Assembly (NCBI GenBank): GCA_002162075.1
Contig: CP021423.1
Span: 2,170,001 to 2,234,000 of the forward strand
Origin: Armatimonadetes bacterium Uphvl-Ar1
GTDB taxonomy: Bacteria; Armatimonadota; Fimbriimonadia; Fimbriimonadales; Fimbriimonadaceae
Reading direction: 5' to 3'
DNA: 64,000 bases
Shown here: positions 18,197 to 28,596 of the stretch, piece by piece
Position numbering within the stretch: position 1 is the stretch's first letter
Layout: every line of letters starts with the position of its first letter
Made by a program: the position numbers and the translations under genes
The notes under the pieces: generated by a model
What the model was told of the DNA's origin: nothing
Database searches by the model: none
Seen by the model: only the letters and a program-made list of their open reading frames with translations

Positions 18197-19066
18197 GTGA
18201 ATCGCAAAGGCATCATTCTCGCCGGCGGCTCCGGGTCACGCCTTCACCCCATCACTCGAGGCATCAGCAAACAGCTCATTCCGGTTTATAGCAAACCGAT
18301 GATCTACTACCCGCTCAGCGTGTTGCTCCTTGCCGGGATCAAAGACGTCCTCATCATCACTACCCCTCATGAGCAAGAAGCCTTCCAGAGACTTCTCGGC
18401 GACGGCTCGCAGTGGGGAATCAACCTTCAATACGCGGTGCAACCGTCACCCGATGGACTCGCTCAAGCGTTCATTATTGGAGATCAGTTCATCGGAGATA
18501 ATCCCTCCGCCCTCGTCCTCGGCGACAATATTTTCTACGGTCAAAACCTCACTGGCCTAGTCCGCGAAGCCACATCGAGAGACCAAGGCGCAACCGTTTT
18601 TGCCTACCAAGTTGATGACCCAACCGCCTACGGTGTCGTCAGTTTCAACGCCGAGGGCCAAGCCGAAACCCTCGAAGAGAAACCCGCGCACCCCAAGTCA
18701 AACTTCGCAGTGACTGGGCTCTATTTTTACGACAACCAAGTTGTTGAATTCGCAAAAAATCTCAAGCCCTCCGCCCGAGGAGAACTCGAAATCACTGACC
18801 TCAATCGGGTCTACCTCGAGCAAGGCACCCTCAACGTCACAACATTTGGGCGCGGATTCGCATGGCTCGATACCGGAACCGCCGAATCAATGCTTCAAGC
18901 CGCCAACTTCGTCCACGCCGTTGAAACACGACAGGGCCTCATGGTCGCCAATATCGAAGAAATTTGCTTCCGCATGGGTCATATCAATGCCGGACAACTC
19001 CAAAGCCTGGGCGAATCAATGGCAAAAAATCCCTACGGCCAATACCTCCTCAAACTCCTCAAATGA
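18197..19066 (+). CDS. rmlA: Glucose-1-phosphate thymidylyltransferase
   Basis: A 289-residue nucleotidyltransferase with the [14 protein letters not shown] signature at the N-terminus, [28 protein letters not shown] and a [15 protein letters not shown] segment, as in RmlA. It makes dTDP-glucose from dTTP and glucose-1-phosphate, the first step of the dTDP-rhamnose route. GTG start directly after the rmlB stop; its stop overlaps the rmlC start by ATGA. Confidence 0.96.
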   Translation: MNRKGIILAGGSGSRLHPITRGISKQLIPVYSKPMIYYPLSVLLLAGIKDVLIITTPHEQEAFQRLLGDGSQWGINLQYAVQPSPDGLAQAFIIGDQFIGDNPSALVLGDNIFYGQNLTGLVREATSRDQGATVFAYQVDDPTAYGVVSFNAEGQAETLEEKPAHPKSNFAVTGLYFYDNQVVEFAKNLKPSARGELEITDLNRVYLEQGTLNVTTFGRGFAWLDTGTAESMLQAANFVHAVETRQGLMVANIEEICFRMGHINAGQLQSLGESMAKNPYGQYLLKLLK

Positions 19067-19614
19067 AAGTCACCGAAACCCCAATCCCTGGCGTCGTTCT
19101 CATCCAGCCTCAAATTTTTGGCGATGACCGTGGCTTTTTCCTAGAAACCTACAACACCGAAAAACTCGCTGCTCAGAACTTCCCTCACGTATTTGTTCAA
19201 GACAACATGAGCTTTAGCCGCAAAGGAGTCCTCCGTGGTCTCCACTACCAGTGGCCCCTCCCCCAAGGCAAGCTCGTACACTGCATCCAAGGCGAAATCT
19301 GGGATGTAGCTCTCGACATCCGCGAAGGATCACCAACATTCGGACATTGGCACGCCGAAACCCTGAACGATCAAAATCGCAACGCTCTCTATATCCCGGA
19401 AGGATTCGCCCACGGGTTTGCTGTCCTTTCAGAGACCGCCCTCGTCGCCTATAAATGCACTGCGCCGTACCGGGCTGAACAAGACGCCGGAATCATCTAC
19501 AACGATCCCCTTTTCAACATTCCTTGGCCAATCAATGACCCTCAACTCAGTCCAAAAGACCAAGGATTGCCGACCTTCAAAGAAGTCGCTCCCGAACGGC
19601 GACCCCACTTGTGA
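19063..19614 (+). CDS. rmlC: dTDP-4-dehydrorhamnose 3,5-epimerase
   Basis: A 183-residue cupin of the RmlC family starting at the ATG that overlaps the rmlA stop. Signatures are [19 protein letters not shown] (catalytic His), [18 protein letters not shown] and [13 protein letters not shown]. It epimerises dTDP-4-keto-6-deoxyglucose at C3 and C5. The final reductase gene, rmlD, is not adjacent: the next gene is on the opposite strand. The pathway must be completed elsewhere or end in another deoxysugar. Confidence 0.95.
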   Translation: MKVTETPIPGVVLIQPQIFGDDRGFFLETYNTEKLAAQNFPHVFVQDNMSFSRKGVLRGLHYQWPLPQGKLVHCIQGEIWDVALDIREGSPTFGHWHAETLNDQNRNALYIPEGFAHGFAVLSETALVAYKCTAPYRAEQDAGIIYNDPLFNIPWPINDPQLSPKDQGLPTFKEVAPERRPHL

Positions 19615-19617
19615 GCT

Positions 19618-21730
<2,113 letters not shown>

Positions 21731-21778
21731 ACCGAATGTAAAGAATCTGTAAACATTGGTTGCAGATCGAAACTAGAT

Positions 21779-21811
21779 ACGGCTCAATTTCTCCAATTGA
21801 GCCGTTTTTTT
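21779..21811 (+). terminator. Enolase terminator
   Basis: ACGGCTCAATT (21779-21789) pairs with AATTGAGCCGT (21795-21805) around a 5-nt loop and is followed by a T-tract to 21811. Confidence 0.92.
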
Positions 21812-21958
21812 GTTCCCAAATGAACTCAAAACCCGGTATTCCTACTTGATCTTTGAGCCAGAGGGCTTGGGACCTTCCATTTGGGAGCCGAACCATCTAT
21901 ACTTTGCTTGATCTGCCGCAATTGTGCGGTAGCTGCTTTCTAGCAGAGGAAAAACTAA

Positions 21959-22621
21959 ATAAAAACATTTGCAATCGTGGCCTTTTTGGTCGTTGGATCC
22001 ACCGCTCATGCACTGATCCTGGATGACTTCGTTGATGGCAACATTAATAACGCAATCACGTCAGGAATGGGTGCTACCTACACCGCCGCAACCGTACCTG
22101 GTGGCTTCCGATACACGGATCACTTTATTGATTCGAACCCGCTCGGATTGACTCACTCGAACATTATCGTGAACGGCATTTTTGCCAGCGACAGCAAGAC
22201 GCTCGTTGACGCAGGATCAGAAATTGCTTGGGGCGTAGACTCCAATGGAAACGCCGGAGTCGGTACCGACCTCAGTGCAAATCTTTCCGGATTCAGTGCT
22301 TTCAAAATCAACATTTTGAGCAACGACCTCCCCGCTACGATCCAACTCGGAGTTCGATCAAATTCTGGCTCGTTCGTCAATTCTTCCGTCTACAACGTAG
22401 CCCCGGGAATGATCATGATGAACCAGTCCATCACAATCAACTTCAGCGATTTCGGTGGAGTTGACTTCTCCGACGTTGATGCAATTTCCATGGTGATCAA
22501 TACATCGGCAAGTGGAGATATCGTCATTGATTCCTTCGAGGCCGTTCCTGAACCCGCATCCATGATCGCTTTGGGTCTTGGTGCAGCCGCTCTGGTAGCG
22601 CGGCGAAAGCGAAATTCGTAA
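21959..22621 (+). CDS. PEP-CTERM protein, first of three tandem paralogues, with possible ATA start
   Basis: A ~220-residue exported protein. The tail AVPEPASMIALGLG followed by a hydrophobic stretch and RRKRNS is a PEP-CTERM sorting signal, recognised by an exosortase. The body begins LILDDFVDGNINNAITSG and contains INFSDFGGVDFSDVDAISMV, shared with the next two genes. A proper signal peptide (KTFAIVAFLVVGSTAHA) is obtained only if translation begins at ATA 21959, 8 nt after AGAGGA; the first normal codon is GTG 21977, which leaves a very short signal. An in-frame TAA precedes the ATA. Function unknown; probably surface or matrix protein. Confidence 0.82.
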   Translation: MKTFAIVAFLVVGSTAHALILDDFVDGNINNAITSGMGATYTAATVPGGFRYTDHFIDSNPLGLTHSNIIVNGIFASDSKTLVDAGSEIAWGVDSNGNAGVGTDLSANLSGFSAFKINILSNDLPATIQLGVRSNSGSFVNSSVYNVAPGMIMMNQSITINFSDFGGVDFSDVDAISMVINTSASGDIVIDSFEAVPEPASMIALGLGAAALVARRKRNS

Positions 22622-22650
22622 CATTACGAACTCAGCTTGAGAACAAAAAA

Positions 22651-23325
22651 ATGAACAAAATCCTCACCCTTGGTTTATCCGCCAGTGCCATTCTTGCCGC
22701 AGGTGTCGCAAACGCTTACGTGATGATTGATGACTTCTCAACCGGAGCAGTCAACAATACAATCACATCCGGGACAAGCTACACCAGCCAAAACGGAACT
22801 ATGCTCGGCGGCGATCGGATCGTCTACATGGAAGTATTGTCAAACGCATTCGGTCTCGGACTCAGCGTCGACACCGCTATGGGTGCTCTCACCATCAACA
22901 GCCAATCCGGCGTTCTCGGCGTAAGCTCCGTCAACTACGGGCTCAACCTCACCGGGCCGAGCAACACAGCATGGGATGACTTGAACTTCGATTTCTCAGG
23001 AGAAACCGCATTCCGAGTCAACACCCTCAGCCGAGACGGGGACCTCACAATCGTCTTCCAAGTCCGAAGTTCGCCCAACAACTTCGTTGCTGTGAGCAAA
23101 ACACTGACCGGCAGTTCAATCAACATTCCAGAATCAACCGTGTTCAACTTCAGCGAATTTGCTGGCGTGAACTTCAGCAACATTGATCAAATCTACGTTG
23201 ACTTCTATACGTCCAACACGGGTGATGTCGCCGTCGATTCAATCGAAGCCGTCCCCGAACCGGCGACTATGGTCGTACTCGCTAGTGCTGCCCTTGCTGC
23301 TGCCGCTCGACGACGACGCAAGTAA
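22651..23325 (+). CDS. PEP-CTERM protein, second tandem paralogue
   Basis: A 224-residue exported protein with signal peptide MNKILTLGLSASAILAAGVA, a beta-rich body beginning MIDDFSTGAVNNTITSG and the PEP-CTERM tail AVPEPATMVVLASAALAAAA plus RRRRK. It shares the order of conserved segments (DDFS.G..N.TITSG, MLGGDR, FNFSEFAGVNFSNIDQI) with both neighbours, so the three arose by duplication. It lies 29 nt after the first copy and is followed by its own terminator. Expected to be exported and anchored through an exosortase-type system not seen in this window. Confidence 0.88.
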   Translation: MNKILTLGLSASAILAAGVANAYVMIDDFSTGAVNNTITSGTSYTSQNGTMLGGDRIVYMEVLSNAFGLGLSVDTAMGALTINSQSGVLGVSSVNYGLNLTGPSNTAWDDLNFDFSGETAFRVNTLSRDGDLTIVFQVRSSPNNFVAVSKTLTGSSINIPESTVFNFSEFAGVNFSNIDQIYVDFYTSNTGDVAVDSIEAVPEPATMVVLASAALAAAARRRRK

Positions 23326-23346
23326 GTCAGCCGATCCTCTGTTTGC

Positions 23347-23380
23347 AATTGGGCTCAAGAGTTTCTTGAGCCCAATTTTT
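23347..23380 (+). terminator. Terminator after second PEP-CTERM gene
   Basis: AATTGGGCTCAAG (23347-23359) pairs perfectly with CTTGAGCCCAATT (23365-23377), with a 5-nt loop and a T-tract to 23380. Confidence 0.92.
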
Positions 23381-23487
23381 CTTGTAAACCTACTAGAATT
23401 TTTTTGTCTCAACCGCTTGGCACGACACCTGCCCGAACCTAATCCACCAGAGAGGGCTACACCGCCCATTTCAAAGGAACAGAAATC

Positions 23488-24156
23488 ATGCGAATCCAAT
23501 TCATCATCGGCGCGATTTTCGTTGCTGGGGCGGCTCAGGCAACCGTACTCATCGACAATTACTCAACCGGAATCTACAACAAAACCATCACCGGAGGAAG
23601 CGACCTCGCCTTCCAAACTGGCTCAATGCTCGGCGGAGATCGATACTCATCTATGATGGTTGAAACCAATCCCTTCGGCCTCGAACTCCAAACCAACATC
23701 CAAAACGGCGCCTATGCTTTGAGTTCCCAATCGGGTGTCAATGCCATGGGTGAACTGGGCTACGGTTTCCAAGCCAGCGGAGCCGGAACTTCGTTCCAAG
23801 ACCTCAACTTCAACTTCAGCGGAGAAAACGCGTTCAAATTGAACTTCCTGAGCAGCGACACCCCGGGCACCGTAATGATGTCCGTTCGGTCAAGCTCCAG
23901 CAACGGCGGTGTGTTCAGTTCCGTGACCAAACCCATTCCTGGCAACAGCGTCAACACCCCGTTCATGACATCATTCAGCTTTTCTGAATTTGCAGGCATC
24001 AACTTCAGCGACGTCGACCAACTCGTCATCAAGTTCGATACCGGAATCAGCGGAGACATTGCTCTCGATAGTGTCGAAGCCGTCCCCGAACCAGCAACGA
24101 TGATCGTTCTCGGTGCCGCCGCCGCAGCTGCCGCTCGACGACGAAAGCGCAACTAA
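23488..24156 (+). CDS. PEP-CTERM protein, third tandem paralogue
   Basis: A 222-residue exported protein with signal peptide MRIQFIIGAIFVAGAAQA, a body starting VLIDNYSTGIYNKTITGGSD and the tail AVPEPATMIVLGAAAAAAAR plus RRKRN. The segments MLGGDRYSSMMVETNPFGLE and FSFSEFAGINFSDVDQLVIK align with the second copy (MLGGDR, FNFSEFAGVNFSNIDQI). An AAGGAACAG ribosome site precedes the ATG. It has its own 160-nt upstream region after a terminator, so it can be expressed separately. Role unknown. Confidence 0.88.
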   Translation: MRIQFIIGAIFVAGAAQATVLIDNYSTGIYNKTITGGSDLAFQTGSMLGGDRYSSMMVETNPFGLELQTNIQNGAYALSSQSGVNAMGELGYGFQASGAGTSFQDLNFNFSGENAFKLNFLSSDTPGTVMMSVRSSSSNGGVFSSVTKPIPGNSVNTPFMTSFSFSEFAGINFSDVDQLVIKFDTGISGDIALDSVEAVPEPATMIVLGAAAAAAARRRKRN

Positions 24157-24172
24157 ACCCCAAAGAAAACCA

Positions 24173-24206
24173 AAAAAGCCCCTTCACTTACAGTGAAAGG
24201 GCTTTT
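24173..24206. terminator. Bidirectional terminator between PEP-CTERM and DinB genes
   Basis: AAAAAGCCCCTTCACT and AGTGAAAGGGCTTTTT form a hairpin with a 3-nt loop and one mismatch. A-tract and T-tract flank it, so it can stop the plus-strand PEP-CTERM gene and the minus-strand DinB gene. Confidence 0.88.
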
Positions 24207-24227
24207 TCAATTTTAATCTTCAGCAAC

Positions 24228-24698
24228 TCAAGTCAAAGTCGCCGCTTCGGTTGCCAGGTAACTCGAAATCTGCTCAAGATGATTCAAATCATGCTTGAGA
24301 ACATGGCAGAGATAATCGGCAATCGAAATCTCCTTACCATTCCACACAAATGTCTTGCTGTAGTCGCTGGACTCCAATTCGTTCAAATAGTCAATCGTCA
24401 TCCCACGCCGACTCTCATAAACCTCGGCTTCATGGAAAACTTCTTTCTCTCCAAAGTGATGCGCATTCGCATGTTCGTCCGCATCATAATCCGGAACCGC
24501 CCGACCAGGATTGGTATTCGCAACCCGAATTCGATCCAACACCGTCTGCTCATAATCCGCCAAATGAGAAACGACTTCGCGAGCCGTAAAGCGATCACTG
24601 TCAATCCGATCATCTAACCGGTCATGTGGAAAAACCCGAAGGATTCGCTCAACGATCTTCGGACCAGACTGCAAAGCGTGGAGTGAGTATTCATCCAT
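24228..24698 (-). CDS. DinB-family four-helix protein
   Basis: A 156-residue protein with the DinB_2 pattern: an N-terminal LHALQSGPKIVERIL helix, FTAREVVSHLADYEQTVLDR with a candidate metal-binding His, and a C-terminal YLCHVLKHDLNHLEQIS segment providing two more His. These are the three His positions that bind a divalent metal in DinB/YfiT-like proteins, which are often thiol-dependent transferases. No substrate can be assigned. It is convergent with the PEP-CTERM cluster and diverges from the superoxide dismutase gene. Confidence 0.82.
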   Translation of the reverse strand: MDEYSLHALQSGPKIVERILRVFPHDRLDDRIDSDRFTAREVVSHLADYEQTVLDRIRVANTNPGRAVPDYDADEHANAHHFGEKEVFHEAEVYESRRGMTIDYLNELESSDYSKTFVWNGKEISIADYLCHVLKHDLNHLEQISSYLATEAATLT

Positions 24699-24891
24699 AG
24701 TTCTAGGTTACACAGTCGGAGCTTCATATCCAACCCAAAATTGCAAAATTGCTTGCTTTTTTTCACAAGTCAAATACATGACAAAACTCTCCAGATTCGA
24801 CCTACCCCCGGCACAACCAATTCCCAGCCCTCGTACTACCTAAATGTAACTCGCCGCACAGCCATGTGCAGGTAAAAACAAAGGCAGAACT

Positions 24892-25497
24892 ATGGAACCA
24901 AAACTCGTTGTCGTCCCCGAATCCCTCCCCTCAAAAGTCTATAACACCGAATCCGTCGGAATCAGCAAAGCCACCCACGACGCCCACCTCGGACTCTGGA
25001 AAGGCTACGCCAACAAAACCAACGAGATCCGCAAAGCCCTTCACGAAATCGATACCGACCCCGCCAAGGCCAACCAAATCTACAGCCCGATGCGCGCGCT
25101 CAAGGTCAACTACGCATTTGCCTATGGCGGATTTATCAACCACAACGTCTACTTCGACACCATCGGCGGAAACGGTGGCCCCGCAAGCGGCGATGTCGCC
25201 ACCCTTATCAAAGAAGCCTATGGCAGCTTTGAGCATTGGGAAGCTGACTGGAAATCCACCGGAATGGCGGGCCGTGGCTGGGTATTCCTGGGCTATGATC
25301 ACGACGAGCAGCGAGTCCACACCTACATTGGCGATGCCCAAGACACCTTCCCCACTTGGAACCACACCCTTCTCCTCGCCATGGACGTGTACGAGCACGC
25401 CTACTTCCTGGACTTCCAAACTGCCCGTCTCAAGTACATCGATGCCTACATGCAAGTCATCGACTGGGACGCAGTCAACGCCCGACTCTCGCGATAA
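24892..25497 (+). CDS. Fe/Mn superoxide dismutase
   Basis: A 201-residue cytoplasmic-type superoxide dismutase. The four metal ligands are visible: His32 (DAHLGLWKGYAN), His84 (FINHNVYFD), Asp165 and His169 (MDVYEHAYFLDF). It converts superoxide to oxygen and hydrogen peroxide. The N-terminal ligand region is one residue shorter than in E. coli SodB and the NNA(A/G) segment reads AYGG, so this is a divergent subfamily and the preferred metal cannot be told. It is followed by a hairpin and then msrB, another oxidative-stress gene, though the 220-nt gap argues against one operon. Confidence 0.9.
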   Translation: MEPKLVVVPESLPSKVYNTESVGISKATHDAHLGLWKGYANKTNEIRKALHEIDTDPAKANQIYSPMRALKVNYAFAYGGFINHNVYFDTIGGNGGPASGDVATLIKEAYGSFEHWEADWKSTGMAGRGWVFLGYDHDEQRVHTYIGDAQDTFPTWNHTLLLAMDVYEHAYFLDFQTARLKYIDAYMQVIDWDAVNARLSR

Positions 25498-25538
25498 TCA
25501 TCCCGGTCCCCTCTCCGTATTAACGGACGGAATCAAAT

Positions 25539-25566
25539 CCCCCTCTCCGTTTTTATGGAGAGGGGG
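25539..25566. repeat. Short C/G-rich hairpin downstream of superoxide dismutase
   Basis: CCCCCTCTCC (25539-25548) and GGAGAGGGGG (25557-25566) form a perfect 10-bp stem with an 8-nt loop. There is no T-tract after it, but the loop carries five T. It resembles intergenic CCCTCTCC-type repeats seen in many bacterial genomes and may help end transcription. Confidence 0.55.
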
Positions 25567-25604
25567 TTAGGGGGTGAGGTAAGTCATTGAGACTTTTCAA
25601 ACCA

Positions 25605-25673
25605 TTTTTTGTTCGGCCCGAGGCCAAGCCCTCGCCGATCCGCCGGCGGATCGGCTCCGCCCCGAACAAAAAA
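25605..25673. repeat. Nested inverted repeat
   Basis: Outer arms TTTTTTGTTCGG (25605-25616) and CCGAACAAAAAA (25662-25673) are perfect inverted repeats. Inside lies a perfect 22-bp palindrome, GCCGATCCGCC/GGCGGATCGGC, at 25634-25655. The A and T ends would let it work as a two-way terminator, but the nested structure also suits a small repeated element. There is no coding sequence here. Confidence 0.7.
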
Positions 25674-25717
25674 CTCCCCGCTAACAATCCCTCCAACCAA
25701 GACGTCAAACAAACCAG

Positions 25718-26131
25718 ATGACCGACAAAAAGTACCCCGTCGAAAAATCCCCCGAAGAGTGGCGCGAACAACTCACCCCCGACGAGTACCAAGTCCTCCG
25801 CAACCACGGAACTGAACGCCCCTTCACCGGTGAATACTGGGACTTCAAAGGCGAAGGCGAATACCACTGCCGAGCCTGTGGCATCCTCCTTTTTGAATCC
25901 GGAACCAAATTCGACTCCGGATGCGGCTGGCCCAGCTTCTTCGCCGCCCACCAACAAGCGGTCGAATACAAAGAAGACTTCTCCCACGGAATGCACCGCG
26001 TCGAAGTCCTCTGCAAATCATGCGGCTCCCACCTCGGCCACGTCTTCCAAGACGCCCCCCAGACCCCTTCCGGCCAGCGCTACTGCATCAACAGCGTCTG
26101 CCTCAATTTCACACCAAAAACCAGCGAATAA
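25718..26131 (+). CDS. msrB: Peptide methionine-R-sulfoxide reductase
   Basis: A 137-residue MsrB. Zinc-binding pairs CRAC and [15 protein letters not shown] and the catalytic [11 protein letters not shown] with the nucleophilic Cys are all present; a second Cys three residues later could resolve the disulfide. It repairs methionine-R-sulfoxide in proteins using thioredoxin. No signal peptide, so cytoplasmic. It follows superoxide dismutase and precedes tRNA-Ser on the opposite strand. Confidence 0.95.
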   Translation: MTDKKYPVEKSPEEWREQLTPDEYQVLRNHGTERPFTGEYWDFKGEGEYHCRACGILLFESGTKFDSGCGWPSFFAAHQQAVEYKEDFSHGMHRVEVLCKSCGSHLGHVFQDAPQTPSGQRYCINSVCLNFTPKTSE

Positions 26132-26134
26132 CAA

Positions 26135-26223
<89 letters not shown>

Positions 26224-26267
26224 GAGCAACGATCATTCTAACCTAAAATCCCACCCAAAAACAGGCC

Positions 26268-28246
26268 CTAACGCGTCAACTCCTCAACCCGATTCATCCC
26301 CACCGGCCCCTCCCACTCCCCGCGAACATAAACCCAGAATCCCGGCTCACCCTTATCTTCCAATCGAACCAAAGGCACCCCCGGAAAACTCTTTTCCCAA
26401 AACGCCCAATCCACATCCCCGCTCACCCCAATCGCAACCCCCCGGTTGACTTGCCGAACCCCACGCCCCAACGTCCCAACTCCAAAAATCCCCTCATCCA
26501 TCACCCAACTCGTTTGGTTGTAAGCCTTATCCCGCGCCCGGATCAACGATCCTCGAAAACTCTTCGACCCATTCCAAGCCGCATAAACATCACACAGGCG
26601 AATAAATTGACCCATCCCCGACCGAACACTCCCGTCCAAAATCGGCGGTGACATCACCTCGCGCCAAACAAGTGGCAAACTCGAAATCCGACCCGGCCAC
26701 ATCGACTGAGACTCATCTCGAAACAGAAATACTGCCCGATTCAAAACCCGAGCGCCATCCCATCCAATCTCCTCATCGCCCGTCAGGAGCATCGCTTCCC
26801 AAGCCGCCGCCGAATAAGCGAGATACGTCGATAACCCAGCTTCAATTTCCACATCAGCATCCGATGTAGCCGCGACATCATCAACCCCCGCTCTCATCCG
26901 ACCCCTGAGTTCAGCAAATGCCGCCAAACTCTCTTCCTCAAGCTCCTCATCCCCAATAAATCGAGCCGCCAACAGCATGGATTCCACCGCCTCCGCCTGA
27001 GCTTCAAACGAAACCATCACTCCTTGCACTTCCCGTCGATCCGGAAGCTTCTCTCGCAAGGCATCCCTCAGTTCCTCAAACTCCTGGTCATTCGCACCAA
27101 GCCAATCCGCAAGCGTCAAAAATCGGGGCAATGCCTGTAATCGGCCCTGATCCCCCAATCCAAGTTCCTTCCGCGCCAAATACTGAATGGACTCAGGATA
27201 ATCATCTCGGAGCTTATCCCGAGGAATCGAATAGAACTTGGATCGCCGGGCTAATTCCCATTCCGCTGCATCACTCGCCGACGCCCCCGAAACCGCAAAT
27301 CGATCCGCCACAAACCGAAACTGCCATCGCGCCGCCGCAAGGATCGCATCACTCCGGGAAACCGATGCCAACCTCGCCAAAACCCGCAACATCCCTGCAT
27401 TCGTAAACCCCGACTGATAAAACTCTATCTCCTGGTAACCGGGCTTCCACCGTTCAAAAAATCCTCCCCCCAAAACGTTCGCCTCCGGTGATACCAAAAC
27501 TTCCCCAACACTCTCCTCGACTTGCTGCTGCCGACCCAAATCAAGCATAAACTCGTACTCATATGGCAAGAGCCGTGTCGGAGACTGTATCTGCAGTCCG
27601 ACAAGCTGACCATATCCGTCCATCTCACTTCCCGCTGAAGAAATTCCCCCCCTCATCGCATCCGCTTCTCTTTTCGCCTCCGATCGCATCAGGTTTGTTT
27701 CGAGCTTTTGCTCATTCAGAACAGTTCTTAAAAAACCCAAAAACTTTGAGTCACCTAGCGAAACCAAACCTTGCATGTCCGGCAAAGCCACCATCTGACC
27801 ATCCGGACTAAAAACCGCAACATAGAGATCAATTCCATCACCGCGACTCCGCCGCGCCAGCGGCGCCGGCCCCCCCGCCATATCGGTTTCGCCAAAGAAT
27901 CAACCCGCACACAAACAAACTCTTGGTTCATAAACTCCGCAACTTCCGGCACTTCAAACAAACGATCAAACTGCTGGCGCTTGTCTCCCCAAATATGCCC
28001 AACAAAGAGAAAGAGCGGCTTGTCCGTTCGCCGAGCCTCCAAAACGACATCATCCCCCCAAACCCGCCACTTCACCCGCTGGAACTGACCCGCCCGCATA
28101 AAATCAGATCGAGAAGTCGCCAAATCGTCATTTGCCTTCTGATCAATAAATGGGCGCCCAAAGTGGGCCAAAGCCGACAAAAGGATCCAAACCGTCACCA
28201 CCGTGACCGTCGCGCCATAAGTTCCCCTGCGACCCCATACGGACAT
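26268..28246 (-). CDS. DUF255/YyaL-like protein with degenerate thioredoxin domain, one apparent frameshift
   Basis: Two overlapping frames join into 659 residues, the normal length of the family, if one G is added to the run complementary to C7 at 27870-27876. The N-terminal part has a membrane helix (TVVTVWILLSALAHF) and a thioredoxin-like stretch, KPLFLFVGHIWGDKRQQFDR, ending FVCVRVD. The usual CHWC redox motif is missing, replaced by GDKR. The C-terminal ~500 residues should form the (alpha/alpha)6 toroid of YyaL/SPATA20 relatives. The membrane anchor and absent cysteines suggest a non-redox role. It diverges from gatC. Confidence 0.78.
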
Positions 28247-28269
28247 ACTTCCTCCATTATGTCAGAGGC

Positions 28270-28275
28270 TATACT
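28270..28275 (+). promoter_or_regulatory. Candidate -10 element of gatCA
   Basis: TATACT at 28270-28275 lies only 6 nt before the gatC ATG, so transcription would begin at or beside the start codon. No clear -35 hexamer is visible. Confidence 0.45.
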
Positions 28276-28281
28276 GAACCC

Positions 28282-28572
28282 ATGTCAATTTCGCTCGACG
28301 AGGTGCGCCATGTCGCCAATCTCGCCCGACTTCAACTCTCCGAAACCGAACTCCTCAGCTTCCAGGGCCAGCTCAACTCCCTCCTCGGTCACTTCGAAGA
28401 TATCCAAAACCTCGACGTGAGCGGCGTCGCTCCAAAACCCCACGCCGTCGCAATGCAAAACGTCTTCGCTCGCGATATCGCCCATCAGCCCCTTCCCCGC
28501 GAAGAAGCCCTCCGTAACTCCGCCGATACGAAAGCCGGCCTCTTCATTGTCCCAACCATCATCGAAGAATAA
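28282..28572 (+). CDS. gatC: Asp-tRNA(Asn)/Glu-tRNA(Gln) amidotransferase subunit C
   Basis: A 96-residue GatC with the family pattern ISLDEVRHVANLARLQLSET, LLGHFEDIQNLDVSGVAP and the C-terminal KAGLFIVPTIIEE. It stabilises the GatA/GatB pair that converts misacylated Glu-tRNA(Gln) and Asp-tRNA(Asn). It is 24 nt before gatA. A TATACT just ahead of its ATG suggests a leaderless message. Confidence 0.95.
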   Translation: MSISLDEVRHVANLARLQLSETELLSFQGQLNSLLGHFEDIQNLDVSGVAPKPHAVAMQNVFARDIAHQPLPREEALRNSADTKAGLFIVPTIIEE

Positions 28573-28596
28573 CCCGCAAAACCCAAGGATTCTCCA

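Noticed and set aside
14707-19614. Glycan region as a recently acquired island
   Set aside because: No transposase, integrase or flanking repeats; only the flippase shows a modest compositional difference, common for such genes.
25634-25655. Palindrome as an att site or origin
   Set aside because: No integrase, phage gene, DnaA box cluster or tRNA-anchored duplication accompanies it.
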